Below are positions 20,067 through 27,198 of a DNA stretch of 64,000 nucleotides, one piece after another; the stretch's first letter is position 1; each line of letters begins with the position of its first letter. Both the position numbers and the translations under genes were made by a program. This stretch comes from Dokdonella_A sp937902695 (GTDB lineage: Bacteria > Pseudomonadota > Gammaproteobacteria > Xanthomonadales > Rhodanobacteraceae), in contig JBEHYO010000007.1 of assembly GCA_048498135.1 (NCBI GenBank), positions 15,084 through 79,083 on the forward strand, given 5' to 3'. Under the pieces are notes generated by a model. That model had not been told where the DNA came from, did no database searches, and saw only the letters and a list, made by a program, of their open reading frames with translations.

Positions 20067-21293
20067 TCAGGCGGCTTGCGCGACCATCCGCGCTTCGCGG
20101 TTTTCGATCCGGCGGTAGAGGCGCCAGCTGGCGAAACCCAGCGTCGTCGCGGTCGCGGCGGTCAGCGCGAGGCTCATCGCGCTGCCGGACACGAGCGGCG
20201 AGATCGCGCCGGCGAGCGTCGCGCTGATGACGAGACTCACGAACGCCTGCACCGAGGACACCGCGCCACGATGGAGCGGGAAGCGATCGAGCAGCAGCAG
20301 CGTCAGCGTCGGGAAGTTGATGCCGATGCCGATCGCGTGTAGGCCGACGGGCAGCACCGACCACGGCACCTTCGGCTCGGGCAAGAGGAACGCGATCCCG
20401 AGATTCAGCGCCGAGGCGCCGAGCATGATCGCGTAGCCGAGCCGCACCGTCGCGCGCGCGCTGAGCTTGCCGGCGAGGCGACCCGAAATGAACGCGCCGA
20501 TCATCATGCCGCTGATTGCCGGAATGAAAAGCCACGCGAAATGCTGCGCGTCGAGCTTGAGCAGATTTAGCACGAACGCGGGCGCCGACGCGACGTAGAC
20601 GAACAGCGCGTTGAAGTTCAGCGTACCGGCGAGCGCGAGCGGCAGGAACGCGCGGTCGAGGCCGATGCGCCGGTATGTCGCATGCAGCTCGTGCACCGAA
20701 AGCGGCACGCGACGCTCGCGCGGATGCGTCTCGGGCAGCCACGCCAGGCAGACCAGCCAGAGGGCCGCGGCGAACGCCGCGAGCAGCCAGAAGATCATCG
20801 GCCAGCGCGCGAAGGCGACGACCCAGCCGCCGACGATCGGCGCGATCGCAGGCGCGATGCCGAAGATCATCGACACCGCCGACATCAGCCGCTGCGCTTC
20901 GACGCCTTCGAAGCAATCGCGGATGATCGCGCGGCCGACGATGAGGCCCGCGCCCGCGGATATGCCCTGCAGCGCACGGAACGCGAGCAGCGCACCGATC
21001 GATCCGGCGAGCGCGCACCCGATCGACGCGAGCGCGAACACGGCAACGCCCGCGAGTATCACGCGGCGGCGTCCGAGGCTGTCCGACAGCGGCCCGTGGA
21101 ACAGCGACATGAGCGCGTACGCGATCATGTACACGCTGATCGTCTGCTGCATGGCGATAGGCGTCGCGCCGAGCTCGCGCGCGATTGCCGGGAACGCCGG
21201 GAAAATCGTGTCGATCGAGAACGGCCCGAACATCGCGAGCGCGGCAAGCATCGGTGCCAGTCGGCGCCGGCGCGGAGACATCGGGACGGTCAT
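20067..21293 (-). CDS. MFS exporter of the Bcr/CflA drug-resistance family
   Basis: A 408-residue transporter with 12 helices. 'PFSIDTIFPAFPAIARELGA' at the N-terminus (D and two prolines) and the MFS motif A 'GPLSDSLGRRRVILAGVAVF' with 'RALQGISAGAGLIVGRAIIR' identify the DHA1 Bcr/CflA subgroup of drug:proton antiporters. The substrate is unknown. The start is ATG at 21293 or the in-frame ATG at 21281; neither has a strong Shine-Dalgarno sequence. It is divergent from the fluoride-responsive crcB leader. Confidence 0.87.
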   Translation of the reverse strand: MTVPMSPRRRRLAPMLAALAMFGPFSIDTIFPAFPAIARELGATPIAMQQTISVYMIAYALMSLFHGPLSDSLGRRRVILAGVAVFALASIGCALAGSIGALLAFRALQGISAGAGLIVGRAIIRDCFEGVEAQRLMSAVSMIFGIAPAIAPIVGGWVVAFARWPMIFWLLAAFAAALWLVCLAWLPETHPRERRVPLSVHELHATYRRIGLDRAFLPLALAGTLNFNALFVYVASAPAFVLNLLKLDAQHFAWLFIPAISGMMIGAFISGRLAGKLSARATVRLGYAIMLGASALNLGIAFLLPEPKVPWSVLPVGLHAIGIGINFPTLTLLLLDRFPLHRGAVSSVQAFVSLVISATLAGAISPLVSGSAMSLALTAATATTLGFASWRLYRRIENREARMVAQAA

Positions 21294-21369
21294 TCGGAAG
21301 GCAGCGTTCGACGGTGCGGCGGCGCGTTGGCGCCTGCGTGCCGGTTTGCGCTAGCATACCGTCGCAACC

Positions 21370-21416
21370 AGGAGATGGCATTCCTCCTTGAACCGCCGCA
21401 AGGCTGATGATGCCTG
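21370..21416 (+). promoter_or_regulatory. Fluoride riboswitch (crcB motif) aptamer
   Basis: The leader contains GGAGATGGCATTCCTCC, then AACCGCC-GCAA-GGC, a GNRA-capped stem, and finally GCTGATGATGCCT. These are the hallmark segments of the crcB/fluoride aptamer; they match closely, from memory, the well-studied Pseudomonas syringae aptamer. GGCAT near the start can pair with ATGCC at the end to form the pseudoknot. It lies about 100 bases ahead of crcB. A weak promoter-like TTGGCG/TAGCAT (21327-21357) stands just upstream. Confidence 0.93.
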
Positions 21417-21420
21417 ACGA

Positions 21421-21515
21421 GCTCCCGGGAACACCGGGGCGCGCAGGCGTCGTGGGCAACAGCGCGAACGCCTTGCACGCCGCGGGATTTCCGGGTTCGA
21501 CCACGATCCGGGAGC
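21421..21515 (+). promoter_or_regulatory. Candidate riboswitch expression platform sequestering the crcB ribosome site
   Basis: GCTCCCGG at 21421-21428, five bases after the aptamer, is an exact eight-base complement of CCGGGAGC at 21508-21515, which contains the crcB Shine-Dalgarno GGAG. Pairing would hide the ribosome site. No U-tract terminator is visible in the leader, so translational control is the better model. This is inferred from complementarity alone. Confidence 0.6.
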
Positions 21516-21518
21516 CAC

Positions 21519-21905
21519 ATGAACCTCATCTCGTTCCTCGCCGTCGGCATCGGTGCGTCGTTCGGCGCCGTCATGCGCTGGCTGCTCGGCATCGTGCTCA
21601 ATCCCGTCCTGCCGGCGATGCCGCTCGGCACGCTCGCTTCGAACCTCATCGGCGGGCTCATCATGGGGATCGCGCTCGGCTTCTTCGCGCATTACGAAAC
21701 GCTGCCGATCGCGTGGCGGCTGGCGATCACGACCGGTTTCCTCGGCGGGCTCACCACGTTCTCGACGTTCTCCGGCGAGACGGTGACGCTGCTCCTGCGC
21801 CAGCAATACGGCTGGACGGCCGCGATCATCGCGGCGCATCTTTTCGGCTCGCTCGCGCTGACGCTCGCCGGCATCGGCATCGCGCGCCTCATCCTGCGGG
21901 CATGA
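21519..21905 (+). CDS. crcB: Fluoride efflux channel CrcB/Fluc
   Basis: A 128-residue four-helix protein. 'GASFGAVMRWLLG' and 'GTLASNLIGG' carry the conserved Gly, Arg and Asn; 'GGLTTFSTFSGE' is the diagnostic Fluc signature with the central sodium-site and Phe-box residues. It exports fluoride as a dual-topology dimer in the inner membrane. GGAG at 21511 precedes the ATG. It is preceded by a fluoride riboswitch and followed 16 bases later by a DUF190 gene, a common pairing. Confidence 0.97.
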   Translation: MNLISFLAVGIGASFGAVMRWLLGIVLNPVLPAMPLGTLASNLIGGLIMGIALGFFAHYETLPIAWRLAITTGFLGGLTTFSTFSGETVTLLLRQQYGWTAAIIAAHLFGSLALTLAGIGIARLILRA

Positions 21906-21921
21906 CCTGGAGACGCGTGTC

Positions 21922-22257
21922 ATGAAAGGCTCATCGCTGCGCTTCTACATGCACGAGAACCAGCGCCACCGCGGCGTGCCGCTGTACGAGTGGCTCCTGA
22001 CGCAGGCCAGGCAGCGCAGCATTGCCGGCGGCTCGGCGTTCCGCGCCATCGCGGGCTATGGCCGGCACGGCGTCATGTCGGAGCAGCACTTCTTCGAGCT
22101 CGCCGGGCAGCAGACCGTGCTCGTCGAGTTCATCGTGTCCGAGCAGCAGGCCGACGAGCTGCTGCGCATCGCAGGCGAGGACGGTGCGCCGCTTTTCTAC
22201 GCGCGCTTTCCCGCCGAGTTCGGGCTCGTCAGCGACGAGGCCGGCGCGCGCCGCTGA
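21922..22257 (+). CDS. DUF190 domain protein, crcB partner
   Basis: A 111-residue PII-like small protein: 'GSSLRFYMHENQRHRGVPLY' (N-terminal strand and substrate-loop region), 'AGGSAFRAIAGYGRHGVM' and 'VLVEFIVSEQQADELL'. DUF190 proteins resemble PII/CutA trimers and are frequently encoded with crcB. The position under the same riboswitch suggests co-regulation by fluoride. The biochemical role is not established. Confidence 0.9.
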   Translation: MKGSSLRFYMHENQRHRGVPLYEWLLTQARQRSIAGGSAFRAIAGYGRHGVMSEQHFFELAGQQTVLVEFIVSEQQADELLRIAGEDGAPLFYARFPAEFGLVSDEAGARR

Positions 22258-22323
22258 ACCGATGCTGCACCTTTACCGGACGCGGCATTACGAACGGCCG
22301 CGCGAACGCGCTATCCTCTGCCG

Positions 22324-23463
22324 ATGCTCATCCAGGGGCTGCCGGCGAACCGCACGCGTGCGCATGCGCGCGTCGAAGCGTTGCTGAACTTCGCCGGCGT
22401 TTCCATCGACGGCAACGCCCCGACCGACATCCGCGTCCACGACCCGCGCCTCTACGCGCGCATCCTCGCCCATGGCTCGCTCGGCCTCGGCGAGGCGTAC
22501 ATGGACGGCTGGTGGGACACCGACGATCTCGACGGGTTCCTGTTTCGCCTGCTCGACACGCGGCTCGACGAGCGCGTCGGCGGCTGGGAAGACGCCTGGC
22601 TTTACATCAAGTCGCGGTTCCTCAACCTCCAGCGCGGCCAGCGTGCATACGAGGTCGGCGAGCGCCACTACGATCTCGGCAACGATCTCTTCCAGGCCAT
22701 GCTCGGCCGTCGCCTCGTGTACAGCTGCGGCTACTGGAAGGATGCGACCAACCTCGACGACGCGCAGGACGCGAAGCTCGAACTGATCTTCCGCAAGCTC
22801 GGCCTGAAGCCCGGCATGCGCGTGCTGGACATCGGCTGCGGCTGGGGCGAGGCGCTGAAGCTCGCCGCCGAGCGCTACGGCGTCTCCGGCGTCGGCGTGA
22901 CCGTCTCGCAGGAGCAGGCCGATTACGCGCGCACGATCTGCCGCGGCCTCCCTATCGAAATCCGCCTGGCGGATTACCGGACGCTCGAGGAGACGTTCGA
23001 CCGCGTGTTCTCGATCGGCATGTTCGAGCACGTCGGCGTCAAGAACTACCGGACCTACTTCGACGTCGCCCGCCGCTGCACGTCCGACGACGGTCTTTTC
23101 GTGCTGCATTGCATCGGTTCGAACGTCTCCTCGAACCACACGGATCCGTGGATCGCCAAGTATATTTTTCCGAACTCGATGGTTCCGTCGGCGGAACAGA
23201 TCGCCGCGGCGAGCGAGGGCGTGTTCGTGACCGAGGACTGGCACAATTTCGGCGCCGACTACGACCGCACGCTGATGGCGTGGCGCGCCAATTTCGATCG
23301 CGCGTGGGCGTCGCTTTCGTCGCGCTACAGCGAGCGGTTCCGGCGCATGTGGCGGTTTTACCTGTCGGCGTCGGCGGCGGTGTTCCGCGCGCGGCGCGAC
23401 CAGCTCTGGCAGCTGGTGATGTCGCCGCGGGGCGTGCGCGGCGGGTATCGGGCGCCGAGGTAG
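22324..23463 (+). CDS. cfa: Cyclopropane-fatty-acyl-phospholipid synthase
   Basis: A 379-residue SAM-dependent enzyme that methylenates unsaturated acyl chains of membrane phospholipids. The N-terminal domain has 'GSLGLGEAYMDGWWDTDDLD'; 'HYDLGNDLF' and 'YSCGYWKDATNLDDAQ' are Cfa signatures. The methyltransferase motif I is 'VLDIGCGWGEALKLAA', and 'GMFEHVGVKNYRTYF' holds the active-site Glu/His region. Length matches E. coli Cfa (382). It lies 66 bases after the DUF190 gene, so it could be read through from the fluoride leader. Tandem REP-like repeats begin right after its stop. Confidence 0.96.
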   Translation: MLIQGLPANRTRAHARVEALLNFAGVSIDGNAPTDIRVHDPRLYARILAHGSLGLGEAYMDGWWDTDDLDGFLFRLLDTRLDERVGGWEDAWLYIKSRFLNLQRGQRAYEVGERHYDLGNDLFQAMLGRRLVYSCGYWKDATNLDDAQDAKLELIFRKLGLKPGMRVLDIGCGWGEALKLAAERYGVSGVGVTVSQEQADYARTICRGLPIEIRLADYRTLEETFDRVFSIGMFEHVGVKNYRTYFDVARRCTSDDGLFVLHCIGSNVSSNHTDPWIAKYIFPNSMVPSAEQIAAASEGVFVTEDWHNFGADYDRTLMAWRANFDRAWASLSSRYSERFRRMWRFYLSASAAVFRARRDQLWQLVMSPRGVRGGYRAPR

Positions 23464-23464
23464 C

Positions 23465-23604
23465 CATTCCGACGGAAGTCGGAATGCATTTTGACTTCGT
23501 CATTCCGGCGGAAGCGGGAATCCATTTCGACCCTCGTCGTTGCCGCGGGAGCGGGAATCCGTTTCGACCCTCGTCATTCCCGCGAAAGCGGGAATCCATT
23601 TGCG
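23465..23604. repeat. Four tandem 36-37 bp REP-like units
   Basis: Units begin at 23465, 23501, 23538 and 23575. Each has a palindrome of the type CATTCCCGCGAAAGCGGGAA followed by TCCATTTCGACCCTCGT or a variant. The first is the most diverged. A single unit in reverse orientation lies at about 23909-23936. These are non-coding. Confidence 0.85.
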
Positions 23605-23658
23605 TCCTCTCCCGCTTCACCAATTTGCGATAACCGACTCACGTCCGTGTGCTTTTCG

Positions 23659-24117
23659 TCCGCCATCCATGGCGGCCGGTCACTTTCTCTTGCTTGTGCA
23701 AGAGAAAGTAACCAAAGAGAACACACCCTCGGCGCCGCGCCGCTCGCTGCGCGAGCGGTTCGCTACGGGCGAACGGGTTCGGCTCACAGGCCATCCATGG
23801 CCTGAGAGCCGAATCGGCGCGATCCCTCGCGCCGCCCGCGTGCGGTGCACGCGGCTGATCCGTCCGCCCTTCGCCGCGGCTTTAGAGGGGACCGCAGAGC
23901 AAGAGCCCATGGATTTCCCCTTTCGCGGGAATGACGCGTGGGGTGTGTCGCAGATATGCGGTGTCGTCTATGTGCCGTGTCGTCGATAGACGGTGTCCCA
24001 TATGTGTGGGGCTTCTGCGGCAGGGACTGCCGCGCTCTGCTCTCCCGGGCCCCTTTTCTTTGGTTACTTTCTTTTGGGCAAGCAAAAGAAAAGTAACTCG
24101 GCCGCCAGGATGGCGGA
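23659..24117. mobile_element. MITE-like element with ~60 bp terminal inverted repeats
   Basis: 23659-23717 (TCCGCCATCCATGGCGGCCG ... AACCAAAG) is an imperfect reverse complement of 24058-24117 (CTTTGGTTAC ... CGGCCGCCAGGATGGCGGA). Each arm holds an inner hairpin (ACTTTCTCTTG/CAAGAGAAAGT). The interior has no transposase or other credible gene. It includes the block repeated at 5102-5206, a reversed REP unit and a short TGTCGTC/TATGTG-rich stretch at about 23951-24010. It looks like a non-autonomous element or composite repeat; I could not verify target-site duplications. Confidence 0.55.
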
Positions 24118-24177
24118 CGAAACAACACATGGACGTGAGCCGGTTTCCGCGACAACGCAAAAAGCAAACGCAGCGTC

Positions 24178-24726
24178 CTACGCAGCCCGCGCCGCATCCC
24201 TGAACGCAACCGCATCAATCAACGCCGCGAGCGCATTGACCGTCTCGCTCCGCGCAGCGGCCGCCGACAGCGATGCCTCCTCGGCGATCGCGTCGTAGTC
24301 GAGCCCGAACTCGATGCGCAGGATCACGAGCTCTCGCTGCCGCAGCGGCAGCGCGGCGAGTGCGTTTTCCCAGACGTCGAGGCGGTCGCAGCCGATCAGC
24401 TGCTCGACGCGGGGCGAGGGCCGCGCGTCGTTCGCCGCAGGCATCGCGTGCACACCGTCGGCGATAAGCCGCGAGCGCAGGCGCAGCAGCAGGCTGCCGG
24501 CGCCGTCCGGGCCGACATCCGACATCGCCGCATGGATCAGCACGCCACGCGCCCAGTCGGCCGCATCGAGCGCGGCGCGCGTTCCGGCGGGAAGACGTTC
24601 CTGCGCCCAGCGCCGCAGCAGCGCGAGATAGCGACAGCGCCGCGCCATGTCGAGGGCGCCCTGCCGCGGCGGTTCGACGTCCTGTCGAGTGGCGCGCCGC
24701 GGGTATTGCTCCATGACTGCCGACAT
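24178..24726 (-). CDS. Sigma-70 family (ECF-like) RNA polymerase sigma factor
   Basis: A 182-residue protein. The N-terminal half has a diverged region 2 ('LLRRWAQERLPAGTRAALDA') resembling ECF factors with an 'RWARGRLP' motif. The C-terminal half is a clear region 4 helix-turn-helix: 'ALPLRQRELVILRIEFGLDY' then 'DAIAEEASLSAAAARSETVN'. The expected 'DTDDLVQ' acidic core of region 2 is degenerate, which is odd. GAGGAGG lies eight bases before ATG 24726. No anti-sigma gene is adjacent. Upstream lies a promoter-like motif shared with the gene at 25900-26748, suggesting autoregulation. Confidence 0.78.
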   Translation of the reverse strand: MSAVMEQYPRRATRQDVEPPRQGALDMARRCRYLALLRRWAQERLPAGTRAALDAADWARGVLIHAAMSDVGPDGAGSLLLRLRSRLIADGVHAMPAANDARPSPRVEQLIGCDRLDVWENALAALPLRQRELVILRIEFGLDYDAIAEEASLSAAAARSETVNALAALIDAVAFRDAARAA

Positions 24727-24750
24727 CGTTCCAGCCTCCTCACTCCCCTG

Positions 24751-24789
24751 CGTACGATGCCGCGCCCGCCGGGGCCGGTCCAATGAAAG
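24751..24789 (-). promoter_or_regulatory. Candidate ECF-type promoter of the sigma gene
   Basis: Read on the minus strand: CTTTCATTGGACC, then 20 bases, then CGTACG, ending 24 bases before the sigma start codon. The same layout (TTTCATTGGATC, 20 bases, CGTGGC) stands upstream of the gene starting at 26748. The two sites share little else. A CGT -10 core is usual for ECF promoters. Confidence 0.5.
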
Positions 24790-24810
24790 CTCCTCACGCG
24801 GCCATGCACG

Positions 24811-24861
24811 CCGGTTATCGTGATAGGCGGCGGTGATCGCGCGATAACTTCCGGTTATAGT
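24811..24861 (+). promoter_or_regulatory. Inverted/direct repeats and -10 box before the LysR gene
   Basis: GTTATCG (24814-24820) and CGATAAC (24842-24848) form an inverted repeat. CCGGTTAT occurs twice as a direct repeat (24811 and 24851). The second copy runs into TATAGT (24856-24861), a plausible -10 box for the LysR-type gene. This arrangement fits an autoregulatory LysR operator in the divergent spacer. Confidence 0.45.
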
Positions 24862-24888
24862 GGGGTCTCGGCCTGGGGAGGCGCGGGC

Positions 24889-25863
24889 ATGGCGAGCCGT
24901 CTGCCATCCGCACAAATCGAGTCGTTCATGGTGCTGGCCCGCGAGCTCAATTTCTCGCGCGCGGCCGAGGTTTTGCACATCACGCAGCCGGCGCTGACCA
25001 AGCGCATCCAGAACCTCGAGGAGGCGCTCGGCCAGGTGCTGTTCCTGCGGCTCCGCGGCGGGCTCGAGCTGACCGAATCGGGCCGCATCCTGCAGCGCTA
25101 CGCGGCGAGCATCGAGCACCAGGAGCAGGAAGTGCTCGATTCGCTGGTCGGCGACAAGCACGCGACCGAGGGCGGCATCGCGGGATTCTTCCGCATCGCG
25201 GCGTTCTCCTCGTCGCTGCGCTCGGTGGTGGTTCCCGCGCTCGGCGTGCTGCTGCGCACGCATCCGCGCCTGACCTGCCAGACGATCAAGTCCGAGGTCC
25301 ACGAGCTCCACGACATGCTGATCGACGGCAAGGTCGATTTCTGCGTCTCGCTGTCCGAGTGCGAGCGCATGGGCGTCGACAACGTGCAGATCGGCGTCGA
25401 GCGCAACGTCCTGATCGAGTCGGCGCGCTTCAACGGCCGGCCCGACTGCTACATCGACCACGAGCCGCGCGACAACTTCACGGAACGCTTCTTCCTGAGT
25501 CAGACCGGCTCCACCGTGCCGAGGATGCAGCGTGCGTATTTCGACGACATCTACGGCCTCATCGACGCGGTGTCGCAGGGCGTCGGACGGGCGGTCGTGC
25601 CGGTGCACCTCGTCCGGCCCGAGCACGAAGTGCGCGCCGTGCCGGGCTACCGGCCGTTCGAGGTGCCGGTGCTGCTGCAGTTCCACAAGCAGCCGTACTA
25701 CACCAAGCTGCAGCGCGCCGTCATCGATACGCTGACCGAGGAATGCCCGCCGCTCCTCAGCGCGAACCGCATGCAGGGCAAGGGCGGCGATGCGGTCGCC
25801 GACGATGCGCTGATCGCGGCGAACCGGCGCCGCATGCGCGCGGGGCGCGACGACATCACCTGA
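24889..25863 (+). CDS. LysR family transcriptional regulator
   Basis: A 324-residue regulator with an N-terminal winged helix: 'FMVLARELNFSRAAEVLHIT', 'QPALTKRIQNLEEALGQVLF' and 'GLELTESGRILQRYA'. The effector domain follows from about residue 95. The start is ATG 24889, after GGGGAGG; an in-frame upstream start at 24820 would fall in the operator region. The tail past residue 290 (basic, 'NRRRMRAGRDD') is longer than usual. It is divergent from the sigma gene; targets are unknown. Confidence 0.9.
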   Translation: MASRLPSAQIESFMVLARELNFSRAAEVLHITQPALTKRIQNLEEALGQVLFLRLRGGLELTESGRILQRYAASIEHQEQEVLDSLVGDKHATEGGIAGFFRIAAFSSSLRSVVVPALGVLLRTHPRLTCQTIKSEVHELHDMLIDGKVDFCVSLSECERMGVDNVQIGVERNVLIESARFNGRPDCYIDHEPRDNFTERFFLSQTGSTVPRMQRAYFDDIYGLIDAVSQGVGRAVVPVHLVRPEHEVRAVPGYRPFEVPVLLQFHKQPYYTKLQRAVIDTLTEECPPLLSANRMQGKGGDAVADDALIAANRRRMRAGRDDIT

Positions 25864-25899
25864 GCCGGCGGCGGCGTCCCTGCCGGCCGCGCGCGTGCG

Positions 25900-26748
25900 T
25901 CACTGCACGTGCGAGCTCATCGATTCCTTCGCGAGCCGCCAGCTGCCGCCTTCCTTCATCAGCGTCGCGGTGCTCGTCGCCGCATTGCCGTCGCCGTCCT
26001 TGCCGGCGAGCTCGAGCGTCGCCGAGTCGCCCTTGCTGAAGCCTTTCGTCACCTTCGGATCGCGCATCGCGCTCTGCTGGATGAAGGCGAACATCATCTT
26101 GAAGTCGGGATCGCTGCGGTGCGCGAGGATCTCGGCCGAACGCTCCTTCGTCATCGTCTTCGAGAGCGCGTCGAGGTCGCCCTTCTTCAGCGCGGCGAGA
26201 TAGGCCATGTACGCTTTCGCGGGTTCGCCGCCGCCGGGCGGCAGCGCGGCGCCGAGGTCGGGCGGCCCCGGAATGTCGAGCGCGAACCTGAGGTCGTAGA
26301 AGCGGCCCGTTTTCTTGTCCGCTTCGTCGTTCGTCCTGAAGGTGCCTTCGATGCGCTTCGCGTCGTTCTTGGCGAGCTTCATCGTGTACCAGCCGCTGCC
26401 GCTCTGCGAGCCGCTCGATCCGCCCGAAACGATGTTGACGTTCTGCAGCGTGCCGTCGTTTTCGAGGTTGAGCTCGACGCGCGTCGCATTGTCGCGGCGA
26501 AGCTGATCCTCGACCGCCTCGCCGCGATTGGCGGCTGCGTTCGCGGCGGCGGCATCGATCTTCCTGTCGGAGAACACGATCGTCGTGATCTCCTTCGTCT
26601 TCTCGAACGGATCGGGGCCGCGATACGCGTACGCGCTGACGAGCGCGAGCGGCTTGCCGTCCTGATAGAGCGTGCCCGATCCGTCGGCGTGCGCGACGCC
26701 GCAAGCAAGCGCGAGGATCGTGAGCGAACAAGCGAGTGACCGTTTCAT
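25900..26748 (-). CDS. Secreted protein of unknown function with NTF2-like C-terminal region
   Basis: A 282-residue protein with a signal peptide (MKRSLACSLTILALACGVAH). The middle has a Gly/Ser run 'GGSSGSQSGSGW' and 'TMKLAKNDAKRIEGTFRTND'. The last 110 residues ('YLAALKKGDLDALSKTMTKE' ... 'ATLMKEGGSWRLAKESM') look like a SnoaL/DUF4878-type fold. I recognise no named family for the N-terminal half. AGGGGAG lies six bases before ATG 26748. A candidate ECF promoter matching that of the nearby sigma gene lies 31 bases upstream, suggesting control by that factor. Confidence 0.75.
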   Translation of the reverse strand: MKRSLACSLTILALACGVAHADGSGTLYQDGKPLALVSAYAYRGPDPFEKTKEITTIVFSDRKIDAAAANAAANRGEAVEDQLRRDNATRVELNLENDGTLQNVNIVSGGSSGSQSGSGWYTMKLAKNDAKRIEGTFRTNDEADKKTGRFYDLRFALDIPGPPDLGAALPPGGGEPAKAYMAYLAALKKGDLDALSKTMTKERSAEILAHRSDPDFKMMFAFIQQSAMRDPKVTKGFSKGDSATLELAGKDGDGNAATSTATLMKEGGSWRLAKESMSSHVQ

Positions 26749-27198
26749 CGTGGCTCCCCTTGGCCGAATGGCCGGCGTCGCCACGGTAGTCGGCGCGCCC
26801 GCGCCGATCCAATGAAAAAACGGCATCGATCGATCGTCGCGGCTTATGACGATCAGTGCCAGGAATCGCACGATGACGGCGCGGAATCGTGAAGTCACTT
26901 TTCATCGGCGCTCAACAAGTTCGCCTTGCGCGCCGGCGGCGGCGTCCGCGGCGCCCGGCGAAGCCGTTGATACGCCTCGGAATTGGCATGCCATCGGCAT
27001 CGGGCGCGCACGCGACGGAAGAGTCCCGCAGCCGCTTGCGCGCGCGGCCGAGACCACGCGGACGCGAAAGCGGGCGCAACGTTCGTCGGTCAGGCTTCGT
27101 CACCCCGCATGTGCCCTCGCACATCCGGCCAATGGACGCGCGGCTATTTCCGGGGGCCGCGAGCGCATCGGGGATTCGTTCAATCGGAGACATCGAGT
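26749..27198. other. 450-base divergent intergenic region
   Basis: It lies between the start of the secreted protein gene (minus) and the cupredoxin gene (plus). Apart from the candidate promoter at 26780-26816, I see no gene, RNA or strong hairpin. The plus-strand frame is open here but reads as Arg/Ala-rich shadow sequence. Confidence 0.4.
26780..26816 (-). promoter_or_regulatory. Candidate ECF-type promoter of the secreted-protein gene
   Basis: Minus strand: TTTCATTGGATC, a 20-base spacer, then CGTGGC, ending 31 bases before the start at 26748. The upstream box and spacing match the site before the sigma gene at 24751-24789. Confidence 0.5.

Noticed and set aside
21484..21516. GGGTTCGA-containing segment before crcB resembling a tRNA T-loop
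   Set aside because: No acceptor or anticodon stem can be built around it; the bases belong to the riboswitch expression platform.
23465..23604. Regularly spaced repeats that could be read as a CRISPR array
   Set aside because: The units are contiguous 36-37 base hairpins with no unique spacers of separate origin, and no cas gene is nearby; they fit REP-like repeats.
23480..24218. Several short open frames in the repeat region after cfa
   Set aside because: They are encoded by the repeat arms and palindromes, recur at 5.1 kb in part, and have no ribosome sites or recognisable family.
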